64,000 bases of DNA, from the NCBI GenBank assembly GCA_005765155.1, contig VCCP01000003.1, positions 1,178,001 through 1,242,000 on the forward strand. The letters run 5' to 3'. The position numbers and the translations under genes are program-made. How positions within the stretch are numbered: position 1 is the first letter of the stretch; each line of letters begins with the position of its first letter. Below are positions 1 through 10,079 of this stretch, in pieces. The notes beneath the pieces were generated by a model. It was not told the origin of the DNA. It ran no database searches and saw only the letters and a list, made by a program, of their open reading frames with translations. This stretch comes from Zelopaecilomyces penicillatus (lineage: Eukaryota; Ascomycota; Sordariomycetes; Hypocreales; Pseudodiploosporaceae).

Positions 1-458
1 GTCCGGTGAAGTCAATGTCAAGCTCATCCTGCATATAGCTAAAGTAGAGCAATAGTGGAGACGAATGGGGAAACAAACTCTGTTACAGCCCCTTTGAACA
101 AAGACCACAGAAAGGAAAAAAGAGCAAGGAGTGACATGCCAGGAGCATTCTATGATATGTTTTGTATTTATGTGTGTGATATTCATCTAGCAGATAAAAT
201 GAAACTGATAAGATGTCTATACAAGCGGGCGGGCGAAGAAGCCAAGCCTGTCGGAGGGTTTCCGCAAAGCCACAGATGAACGGCGCTCATAGTATCAGAG
301 ATGATGTTGTAGCAGTGAGATTCTTCATGTCGTGAAAATTGCGCAACTAGATAAGACATTTGTCAAATATACAAAACAGACGCTGGTGACTTATTTATGC
401 TCTATTTTACAGGTATCGTTCGTCAACGAAAGAAAGAAAGAAAGGACGCCAGCGCTAT
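1..458. other. Left-edge intergenic sequence, no supported gene
   Basis: No convincing coding potential. It lies beyond the 3' end of spp2, so it should contain that gene's 3' UTR. On the minus strand, positions about 1-33 could be an exon after a TATGCAG-like acceptor, reading in the order DELDIDFTG and leaving the window. That is too short to call. Confidence 0.4.
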
Positions 459-600
459 TCAGCGTCTCCGGTCCTTATCATGATCGCGATGCCGGTCCCG
501 ATGTCGGTCGTGATCTCTATCTCTTTCCCTGTCTCTATCCCTTTCCCTATCGCGATGCCTTTCCCGGTTCCCATCTCGTTCTCGCTCGCGCTCCCGCTTG
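459..600 (-). repeat. RD/RE codon repeat in the spp2 3' coding end
   Basis: Degenerate 6-bp repeats (CGx GAx) encode the alternating Arg-Asp/Glu tail of Spp2. The repeat also produces long open frames on the plus strand, which I regard as shadows. Confidence 0.8.
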
Positions 601-1529
601 TAGCTGTCTTCATTTTGGCGACTCTCTTTCCGTTTGCTCTCTTCGCGCCTGTATTCAGACAACCGCGGTCGTTGCTTCTTCTTGCCGTTTTGATTCCAGC
701 CGCCGAGGTCCTCGTCTTCCTTGAGCTCCTTGGCGCCGAGGCCAAGACGATTTGGTCGCCGCTTGACCTCTTTTATTCTGACACCACCGTCCTCGCCGTT
801 CCAACCCATGCCACGTAGGAGCGCGGCTCCGAACTCTTCGACGGGCATCGCCTCGTAGTCTTTGGCTGTGGGCATAGCGCCAGCGGACTCAACGTCGCGG
901 CGGTAGGCGTCGTCTTCGTTGATTGGCGGTTGAGCAATAGTCTTGTGTTTTGAAGGGGCTTTTCCAAGCAGGGCATCCATGGCTTCGTCGTCAGCACTGC
1001 GTTTAGCGGAGGGTCTGTCACTTTTGTCTTTGTCTTCTCGTTGTTCGGTACCATCGTGGGCGTCTGGCCCTGTCTCTGCATCTTCTTCGCGCTCCTCTCT
1101 AGATGGTTTCTCCTTGATGGTCAGACCCCATTTGAGATCCTTATCTTGATCGGCGGGCTCAGTCTCGACTGTATTGCCGTTTTTTTCTGCCCTCGCCTCT
1201 GCTGGGAGCAAGTTTTTCCCTTTTCGTTGACCCTTTATTTCGTCTTTCCAGTTGCGGTTCGCCTGTCTCTCAATGACGAACTCCTTCTTCACAGCTTTCT
1301 CATCCCAGCTTTTCCTTTCTAATTCCGCCCCTTTTGCGCCGAACCCAATGATTGTCTCGTGTTTTCCATAACGCACAATTTCTTCGCCTTCCGAGTCTAA
1401 TGCGCCGCCCCAGGCATTGGATCGCGGTCGTTTTCCAAGGGTTGACGGTGGGTTGGGGCGCGATGGCTTGCTGGATGAGGACCCTGCACCAAACTTGATG
1501 GCTATACGGCCCTTGCCCAGTTCTGACAT
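459..1529 (-). CDS. spp2: Pre-mRNA-splicing factor Spp2 (G-patch/KOW family)
   Basis: Single-exon gene of 356 aa. The central region, residues about 226-267, is a G-patch of Spp2/GPKOW/MOS2 type: it has the MPVEEFGAALLRGMGW block followed by the RRPNRLGLGAKE block. In the family this element binds and activates the DEAH helicase Prp2 in the activated spliceosome, in the nucleus. The N-terminus (IAIKFG, then KRPRSNAW) also matches fungal Spp2 proteins. Residues about 312-356 are an almost pure RE/RD/HRD tract, a low-complexity tail common in splicing factors. The start is the first ATG of the open frame and gives the expected SELGKG-type N-terminus. The gene is divergent from vid21 across about 1.04 kb. 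The family call is firm from the G-patch context; helicase activation is known for the family and not visible in the sequence. Confidence 0.88.
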   Translation of the reverse strand: MSELGKGRIAIKFGAGSSSSKPSRPNPPSTLGKRPRSNAWGGALDSEGEEIVRYGKHETIIGFGAKGAELERKSWDEKAVKKEFVIERQANRNWKDEIKGQRKGKNLLPAEARAEKNGNTVETEPADQDKDLKWGLTIKEKPSREEREEDAETGPDAHDGTEQREDKDKSDRPSAKRSADDEAMDALLGKAPSKHKTIAQPPINEDDAYRRDVESAGAMPTAKDYEAMPVEEFGAALLRGMGWNGEDGGVRIKEVKRRPNRLGLGAKELKEDEDLGGWNQNGKKKQRPRLSEYRREESKRKESRQNEDSYKRERERERDGNRERHRDRERDRDRERDRDHDRHRDRHRDHDKDRRR

Positions 1530-2571
1530 TATGAAAGACAGCCGAGGATCCGTGGAAGACTATCGATGCGAGTCTGAAGGCTCACGGTAAGAATCAAGAA
1601 CCTTGTCGGCTTATCTCTTTGGCAACCATAATTCGTTGTTGTCTTTAAGTTCTTTCGTCAACAGGTACTAAGATGCCTACAGACAGCCGATGACTGATCC
1701 ACATCAGTGTGGATCCCTTGTTTGCTTGGCATCAGGCAGCTGTGGCGGGCTGGCTGTTGCCCCATAAGAAAACTTTCTTGTGGCGCGGTAGAGGTGGCTG
1801 ACTTGATTACATGGTAGGCCTTCTTCACCTTGAAGCCAGAACACCAAGGATGCCATGCATCGATGGAAGCGCTACAAATCGAGCCTACCAAGTCCTCTGT
1901 TCTATGACGGCGACTCGACTGTTCGTAGACCACTTATCACTGACCCTTGTACATAATAGCTAAAAAGATGCGAAAAAAGACGGTGAAATTAATCCCAGCC
2001 AACACATTAATCAAGGCAAAATACCTTAAAGTCGGATAAGTGCAGTTAATTATCCTTCAACGTGGATTAAATAAAGAAACTATGTATCGCTCGCTCACAG
2101 GCTGGGCATTCCAAGTCACGAAATGAAATAGACAAGGAATGGCTGGGCGCTCGTAGGACTTTGACGCAGTAAAAGACCGTGTGCAGACAAACGAAGCACG
2201 GTACTTGAGACGCCCCTATCCCCTCACATTGGTGCAATTTCCTTAGCGTGTTTGCATCCGACTCCAGCCGAACGCTGTTAGCTTTCAGTGGAGCATACAG
2301 TGCGGCTGCCGCCACACCAGGCGCTGAAATATTGAGTGTTGCCAGTGTTGGCTCCCCCTGTGAATCCCCCCCCCCGAAGAGCGCCCACTCGACAGAATTT
2401 GACGCCCTCCCACAGACTGGCGACACCCTCGACGGGCAGAAAAACCGTCAACAAGGGCACGACTACGACCTTTTTCATCGCCGCGCACATTGTCTTCCAT
2501 CTCAGAAGACCCGTCTGAACAGCCTACGACATCCGTTTCGCCCGCAAACGGATGTCGCTACCACCGATGCT
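1530..2571. promoter_or_regulatory. Divergent promoter region, spp2 / vid21
   Basis: About 1.04 kb separates two divergent start codons and should hold both promoters and 5' leaders. An open frame runs in phase with vid21 from an ATG at 2248 to the chosen start at 2572, so a longer N-terminus cannot be excluded. I see no clear TATA box and no second gene. Confidence 0.5.
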
Positions 2572-5500
2572 ATGACTGAGGTCGGGCACGCCGACTTATC
2601 GAGGCTGCTTCAATCAAAGCGAAATGAATGCAAGTGAGTAGTATCTCAAACGAAAGAGCGATTTTTTCCGATGCCAACGATGTGTTTTTTGCATTGCTAA
2701 CGGCCTCCAGTGCAATCGTGACGTCGCGGAAGAAAAAGCTGCGTGAGCTCTTCGCGGTCGCGACACAGGCCGATGGCCTACCTCAAGATGCTTTTGCGAA
2801 TCCCGACGCGCCAGCAGCAACACCTGCCGAATGGCAGTTTTTGCAAGCCAGTGACATCTTACAGTACGTCCGAGCCATCGCTTGATATGTTTTTTTTATT
2901 TGCATTTGTTTATCTGCCATCGCTGTCGCGTGTTGCGCTGCTCTGACATTAACGTGTTCGCAGAGGGAAGCCTTTAAACGACTCGAATATTCCAACCAGG
3001 CCCCGATTATCACTCGAAACGTTGAGATTATCGCTCGCAAAGTCTGTTCAGGCTGTGGCCAGCTTTGTTCCCGCACCTCCGACTCCCAACATCGCCAAAC
3101 AGGTTCCTCTAGTCGCGAAGGCAGTTGTACAATCGCCCGATGCTCGTACATCAGTAAAGGCTGACGCCACGCCTTCAAAGGTTCATAATCTGGCTGCTGC
3201 GATCTCGAAGAAGGCGCCGTCGATACCAAACTTACCACCGACGCCATTCCCAGCTTCTCTAATTCCTCAGCAGCCAGTTGATCAAATCGCGAAACCTGCC
3301 GAATCTGTGCCGTGCTTGCCTGCTCAAGGGATAAGAAAACAAAGCAACGAAGCGACAAACGGAGGTGATGAAAACGCAGATCATGCAGCTCCACGCCGAC
3401 CTGTGCAAGTCTCTTTTCCCCCTGGTACAAAGGGCTCGCCGTCCACGGATGTCACGCCAGGCAAGTCGTCCGACTCGGATAGCAATGGTGCCACTCAGAG
3501 TTGTCAGGATAGAAACGATAGCATTAATCGCCAACCATCTCGCGCGGAAGACGGCAAGCCTTTGACCATAAAAAGCCCTCTGGATACTCCGAAGACGCAT
3601 GATGCTCTGTCATCCCCAGGTTCAACCGTACCGAGTGCTGCTGCTACACCTGCAGTACACGATGTGTCTACTGATACCAGCCCCGAGCATGACGGTCCTC
3701 GGTCCCCAGAAGAAGCCCAAGAGCCGAAGGTAGCGAGTGACAAGAATGTCCAGAATGGGGAACAGAAGGAGCATAAAGATGCTGCGGCAGATTCGAGCGA
3801 ACTTGGAGGGGCGAAGCAAACCGACGGTGCGGTTCCCATTCCAGATGGGGATCAGCTGTTGCAGGAAGCCATTCGATCAAGCGCTGCCGTTGATATGGCT
3901 GTTAATATTCCCGTAGACGCTCCTGTCACATCGCGAGCTTCGACTGTGGACGCAGTCACCAGTTCAGCACGGGAAGCCCCTCAGGTCGATGAAGACAATG
4001 TTCCCGCGCAACCCGCTGTCAAAGAGAAGACCAGGCCGACCACAACACCACCAGTCACCGAAGTCGCTGGTGAAGTACCGGATAGTCAAGGGGAGTCGCC
4101 AGAAGCGATGGATGTGGATGCTACTGAAACTCCCCTGGTCACCAAAACTAACAAAGATGCATCACCTAATACTCCCACACAAGTTCGCTCAATATCACCT
4201 CCACCCCCTAAATCACCGCCAAAGATAGTACCTCAAGCTCCCGAAAGGGCTGTCACTAGAGTCTCTTCCGGCGCGATGAGACTCAAGTCTGTGACAGAGA
4301 TTGTTGGAGGACTACGACCCTCCAACTCCACAGACAAGCCCAACACTAAAACTTCACAACATCAACTCACGCCAGTCACAGCTACACCTCAATCCCCACC
4401 ATCAAAAACCAAGTATGTTCCAATGAGGAAGGAGAAGCCCAAGGGCCAGGTTTCCACCGTCCTGTTTGGAAAGCAGCCCAAAAGGGTGGATGACAAGTCG
4501 CTGGTTTCTGGTCAGAGGGACACATTACAACCCTCAGATGACTATTACACACCACTCTTCATTCAAAACTTCACAGGGGCAACGAATTGGATGCAGCCAA
4601 TAGAAAAAATCCTCTTCCACGCCAACAAGACCATTGCCACACCTGACGCTTATCTTGCTATCCAAGATCATCAGGCTTGCAAAGTGCTTCGCAGAGTATA
4701 CCACTTGCAGCAACATGACAAGTGGTCTCTTCGACAACCCAAACGCTGTCCCGAGCCAACTAGGCCACCCTCGCAATGGGATGTGCTTTTTCAAGAGATG
4801 AAATGGATGAGGACGGACTTCCGGGAAGAGCGAAAATGGAAAATGGCAACAGCGAGAAATCTTGCCCGGGCCTGCGCGGATTGGTACCATGCTAGTCCTG
4901 AGGAACGCAAGATGTATCAAGTTCCTGCATCTATTCCTTCGAAGACCAGTTTGATTAATGATGTGGCGATGGCTGATGCTGATGAGGACAATGTGGAAAA
5001 TCATCCAACACCCGGACTTGTACCTGGGGATGTCGAATCCCCACAACCTATGGATGAACTTCTTGAAGAGTTTCCAGAAACTGTGGCCCCATCGGCAATC
5101 TTTGCGTTGCAGGAAGAGGATGTTGTGTTTGGACTGCGACGAACTCCTGCGTCCGATAAGCTGTTGGATGAGTTACCATTGTATGGGTCGCCACTTAAAA
5201 TACCCCGGTTTGACCTTACTGGTCCGGAGTACGATCCTGATTGTCAATGGCGACGACCTGCCTTGCCTCTCAGCAAGTATGTCGAAGGTCAAATGAAGCT
5301 AATTTCGGAAGGCCCTCCTCGCAAGCGTAGTCGATTTTCCTATAAAAACGAGGACTCTGAGGACGAGAAGGACAATGGATTCGACGGCGGTGCGCCTCTG
5401 GATCATGTGCGGCTCCCGCCTCCAAGCGACGAAGTGGCTTTGTTTACGCCTGAGTCAAAACACATTCGAGATCGACTACATGCTGGTCATCAGTTTCGGC

Positions 5501-7705
5501 CACCATCAGAGCACCCAATGCCTACCCAAAATTTCTACGAATGCCGCAGCCCTTCGCAATGGACCATGGTGGAGGACGATGAGCTCCGCGGGTTGGTTAG
5601 AGAGCATTCCTACAACTGGTCTCTTATTTCGAACATGTTGACGACAAAATCCCTATTCAACTCAGGGGCAGAGAGACGTACACCCTGGGAATGCTTTGAG
5701 AGATGGATTAATCTAGAAGGGCTTCCATCCGACATGCAAAAGACACAGTACTTCAAGGCTTATAACAGTAGGATCGAGGCTGCTCAGCGGGTTATTGCTC
5801 AACAAAACCAATTGGCAGCACAGCAAGCGAGTGCATCGGGCGGTGCTGTTACGCCAGTTCGACGAAGACAATCCACTCCATTACGGGTAGACAGGCGCCG
5901 TAACCAGAAACATCTCACACTAATTGACGCGATGAGGAAGCTTGCCAAGAAGAGGGAAACTACCATTCAAAAGCAGCAGCACAATGCCACCCAAAACGCT
6001 GCCAAGAAGACTAACGATACCATTTCTCAGCGACCGACCAAGACTCCAAGGGACTACAGCCTTTTGCGATGGGAACGTGACCAGGCTCTAGCTGAAAAGA
6101 TGGCGCAATATGCGCAGCGGCAAGAAGCTCAAAGACGAGTAAGTAGACAGGCGTTACCGGCCTCAAACCCTTTCTTCCTTGCCAGTTTTGGATTACTAAC
6201 AATAACTGCTTTAGGCTGCATTCCAAGCCAGGCTTCAGGGTCAAAATGCGCATATGGCTGGCACACCGGCTGCTGCCCAGGTTGGCCAGAATGGAAACCA
6301 GACTGGCACGAATAGCATTAATGGAGTAGCTCGCCCTGGCATACCAAACCAATTAGCTGTCGCCGCTGCTGCTGCCGCTGCCGCCGCGGCAGCCCAAGGA
6401 CGACCTCGCGTACCTATGCAAGCACCTGCTAATGGTGTTGGTGCAGCCGGTGTACAGTCTCAAATGGGTGGTAATCTCGCACCCCCGGCACAGATGAATG
6501 GCACGCCTCAGGCTCAGATGCAGGCGATGCAGGCAATGCAAGGCTTACAAGGCCAACAACATAGGGTGGCTATGCCAAACCAGCAGCCAGATGCTAGTCT
6601 AATGATGCGGGCTCAACGCATTTCCGAGCAGCAGCGCGCAGCAGCTCAAATTCAGCAGGCTCAGCAACAGCAGAACGGTGCTGGAACTCCTGGTTCTCAA
6701 GGCCAGCAGAACTCACCAGCGATGCGGAATGGTGTAAACGGCATCACTCAGCAAAGCTTCCTGAATAACGCCCAGGCTATGATGGCTCAATTCAACGCTA
6801 ATGGCGGCCACGCTTCGCCACCAGCAAGCGGTTTGCACATGCCTACTCTTCCCAATGGCACACCCCCCGGTCCTAGGATGCCCACGCAGATCCCGCCAGG
6901 AATTGCTGCACAACTCAGTCAACTCGAGACTCAGTTCAGGGCCAAGAACCCCAACTTAACCCCTGAGCAGGCCCGTCAGCTGGCCACCGAGCATCTCACC
7001 CGTGCTATGATGGCGCAACGACAGTCTGCTATGAACGCGGCTGCTGGAGCTGGACAGTCTGGCATTGCAACGAGCATTGCTGCTACGACAAGCCCTCATC
7101 AGTATGCTGCGCTGCTCAGACAACAGCAGCAACAGCAGCAACAACAACAGAAGCAGCAGCAGCACCAACAGCAAAAGCCTCATCCACAACAGCATCCCCA
7201 ACAGCATCAACAGAAGCAACCGTTACATCAGCCTAAACCGCAACAGTACCAGCAGCCGCTACCACAGCAGAAGCCCTCCCAACCGCAGCCGATGCCACAA
7301 ACTCAACACCAGCCGGCTCCAACGCAACAGACGCCAATGCAGCAGACACCAGCGCAGCCAACACCCAAGCAACCAACTCCTAAGCAGCCAACGCCTAAGC
7401 AGCCAACGCCTAAGCAACCAGTGCCGAAGCAGCAGCCGTCAACGCAACAGAAACAGATCCAGACCCAACCCCAGCCTCAGCAACTTCAACAGCAGAAGCA
7501 ACCACAACCACAATCCCAGCCGCAGTCGCAACCGCAGCCACAACTGCAACAGCAAAAACAGCTGCAACCTCAAACTCAAGCTCAACCCCAGCCCTTGGCC
7601 CAACCTCAGCCTCCGCCGCAAGTCAGCACAGCTTCAGCCAGTCCTGCTGGGCAGGTTCAACAGCGCCAAGCTAGCGGGAGTGCGACTCCTTCTGCAAGCA
7701 AATAA
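2572..7705 (+). CDS. vid21: NuA4 histone acetyltransferase subunit Vid21/Eaf1
   Basis: Four exons: 2572-2633, 2711-2863, 2964-6138, 6215-7705 (introns 77, 100 and 76 bp, all GT-AG and phase-consistent), giving 1,626 aa. An HSA domain lies near residues 670-735 (PSQWDVLFQEMKWMRTDF, then ARACADWY). A Myb/SANT domain lies near 934-995 (QWTMVEDDELRGLV, then TPWECFERW). This order, followed by an Ala/Gln-rich tail, is that of Eaf1/Vid21. Eaf1 is the scaffold that holds NuA4 together: its HSA binds actin and Arp4, and its SANT lies near the Tra1 interface. The N-terminal 600 residues are Pro/Ser/Thr-rich and probably disordered. The start gives a conserved-looking opening (TEVGHADLSRLLQSKRNEC). The stop codon sits inside AATAAA (7701-7706), a possible early polyadenylation element. 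It is not the Swi2-like p400/Domino form: there is no helicase domain. Confidence 0.9.
7119..7170 (+). repeat. CAG/CAA polyglutamine tract in vid21
   Basis: Interrupted CAG/CAA run coding for polyglutamine with occasional Lys and His, inside the last vid21 exon. Such runs are prone to length variation. Confidence 0.8.
7355..7429 (+). repeat. Five 15-bp tandem repeats (QPTPK) in vid21
   Basis: Five in-phase 15-bp units (7355, 7370, 7385, 7400, 7415) encode QPTPK four times and then QPVPK. They sit within the Gln/Pro-rich tail. The differences between units are mainly synonymous third positions, apart from ACN to GTG in the last unit. Confidence 0.85.
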
Positions 7706-8566
7706 AGCTCTCCTACTCAGATTTCTGCCAGGGTCCCAGAAAAAAAGTTGTCACGAGATCTTTTTCTCTCGCTTCTCTCATTTGGCGTTTCATCAAGCTC
7801 CGGTCAGGGGCGGCAATGGGTTGGTTTCCGTCTTCTTGGCGTACATGCTTCCTGCGAAGGGGTATATCGTCTGTTTCTTATTTTATCCTATTTCCCAGGG
7901 GTCTGGTTAGAGCATGGGGGAGGTCCCCCATACGTGAGGTTTATTTATTTATTTTTATTACATCACTGAATCGAAGCGTTTTTTTTTAGCGTCAGAAAGT
8001 GTTTGTATGTTTTGAGTCTTGAGGGAGGAAAACGGTTTGGTGGAGTAAGAGAGAGGGGGAAGAGAAGAGATATTCTAGGCACATGGATGATGGAGTTGTA
8101 CATAGTAATCAGCGTTTAAAAACGGCAAAACGTATGTCGAGTTAACTGCGCATGAAGGCGCGCTAGAAAGAAGTAACTACATAATCCACTCAAATGAACA
8201 AAAAGTATCATCACCAACTGGTTCACCTGCTCCCGTCCCATAACAAGAAATAACCCTCATTGGGGAAGAGGAGTCAGGGGGTTACATGGGTAGAAAAATG
8301 AGATATGTAGTCATCTGGCTCCTTTCATGGTGTACCCTACAGCTAACAACTTCAAGCCAAAGGGCATTGAAGCGGTTGCTGCCCTGGATTCGCTTTGTTA
8401 AATTGGAGTTTGGGGTTGCCTTTGCACTTGCCCTTTTTTTGTCTCCTTCCCTCCTCTATTTATTCTTCATCCACCTATTTCTTCCTCTAACATTTTCCTA
8501 TCTATCCATTGCTAATCCGTCGCCGCAACCTCTCAACTTCCCGACAACGCAAAAATCAAAACTACG
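7706..8566 (+). promoter_or_regulatory. vid21 3' flank and CT-rich promoter of the downstream pseudogene
   Basis: The first part should be the vid21 3' UTR. From about 8430 to 8566 the plus strand is strongly pyrimidine-rich and ends in a CAAAACTACG-ATG context, the usual look of a filamentous-fungal core promoter and leader. It leads straight into the decayed reading frame that starts at 8567. No other gene seen. Confidence 0.45.
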
Positions 8567-9541
8567 ATGTCGATCCCAAATAAAGAGATGCGTTGTTGAC
8601 AAGTGCACAATCCACTAAAAGTCCTTCAAAACGGACCTTCAACGACCTGGTGGATGAAAGTAATGCTCTCGTTCGTGCGCTGGATGAGGCCCAGAAAAAA
8701 GTCAAGCCAACTCACAGTGTTGATCCTAATTACTAGTCATCTGCAGCAAACCAATAGTGAACTTACTTCTAGATGCTATGAAACTCAAACAAAATTCGCC
8801 CTGAAAGACTGTTTAGACATGAACAAAGATCAAACGGCTATCGATTGTGGCGAACTACAGAAGCCCATGATATGGTTGAAAAGTTGGAAGCAGCCACCTT
8901 TGAAGCAAAACTATATACCTAGCAAGCACAGAGATTTGAGGAAAGCGGCACGATCCGACGCGCCTTTCAGTCGCTCTTCACAGTGAGTAGACTTGGCCTT
9001 GATATCAAGAAAACTGGTTTTGGAAAGCGTGGGCGCAGCCAATCTCAATTCAAAATGGATCTTATTGAAGCATATGGCAGAGCTGGATACAATCCACAAT
9101 GGTCCTTTTATGAAGTCATTGAGCGTGCTCTAGATGATGGAATCATTGCAATTGTTCCAAATTTGGAAAATGATCCATCTTCTGAAGCAGTGTCGACGTG
9201 GGAAAATCGGAACCCAAGAGTTATAATGGAGAACCATCGACAATAAAGTAGAAGCTCTGGACGAACGTCTGCCTAGATTGGACATTACTTGCAACAAGCC
9301 GGATGGTTTAGTAACCGTCAGGGATCTTGATGGCAGGCCATTAGCATTCAAAACCGACTTCCGGTCAAGGGCTCGTCATTGTATTATCGCCAACCTCAAT
9401 TGCCGGCAATTTCCAGCAATTTCCAGCACCGTTGCCAATGCTGTGGCCTGTGGGTTGATCATGACCAACTAGATTGTCCATGATGATGCACTGCAAACGT
9501 ACGCGAGGAAGCAAGGAAGACGATGAGGACAACGATGACCA
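8567..9541 (+). pseudogene. Decayed gene of unknown function with several frameshifts and stops
   Basis: Coding-like peptide segments run in one direction but in different frames and are broken by stops. A start at 8567 (MSIPNKEMRC) ends at TGA after ten codons. A second frame carries FNDLVDESNALVRALDEAQ. A third carries AHDMVEKLEAATFEA, a TAG, then FEESGTIRRAFQSL, and continues through the longest intact piece (SQFKMDLIEAYGRAGY, then WSFYEVIERALDDG, about 8983-9246). The last piece (DLDGRPLAFKTDFRSRARH) ends near 9472. The segments are consistent with one ancestral protein of about 300 aa. The end resembles, from memory only, uncharacterised fungal proteins sometimes annotated as HNH-nuclease-like; I give that little weight. 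The preserved CT-rich promoter suggests decay in place. Some stops (TAG, TAA) could come from C-to-T changes such as RIP, but this was not tested. Confidence 0.6.
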
Positions 9542-10079
9542 GTAGAGAATAAAATCGGGTTAATTTTTGGCTAGTGGACATTTTATTAATAGCTTGTCAA
9601 ACAGTTCTTATCCTCTTATTGAAGCCGGTGGGGCATTCCAAGTCTACAGCTCTGCTGGTCCTAAGCCAGTACTCGAGTGATCTTGTGTATACTACCTCGG
9701 GTGACGTCATAGGTATGACACAACCTCCTTCGTCTCATCTCTTGTACTAAACGTCGTTCAGATTGGTATTCTAACAAGCTTGCCTCATTGACAGACATAT
9801 GAAGTTCGTGGATAGTCAAGGCCGCATCTCAAAAGAGAAACCAAGAAAGCGCCCTGGTCTAGGCTTTGAAAGAGAGTAAAGCGATACACACAGCACCGAG
9901 GCTCCAGACCCCAAACCGTCATATTCATGGCAATCAAAAAGCATAATCATGTGGGAGAAAATAAAAGGTACTGTTTCTACAAGAAAGAAAAGTACACAAA
10001 ACGCCAGTTATGCTCTCGCGTACCGAGACCCAAAAGAAAAACAAATACATCATCTAATATACGTCACACATGTAGAGCC
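9542..10079. other. Intergenic, 3' side of the Na+/H+ exchanger
   Basis: Likely contains the 3' UTR of the minus-strand exchanger. Nothing else can be supported here. Confidence 0.4.

Noticed and set aside
1..45. Exon of a minus-strand gene leaving the window
   Set aside because: Only about 11 codons after an acceptor-like sequence; cannot be separated from chance.
332..818. Plus-strand open frames opposite the spp2 tail
   Set aside because: They are antisense to RD/RE codon repeats; the composition is a by-product of the repeat and there are no domains.
7065..7910. 281-residue Ser/Asn/Arg-rich plus-strand frame
   Set aside because: It is the shifted frame of the vid21 Gln/Pro repeats and runs past the vid21 stop without conserved features.
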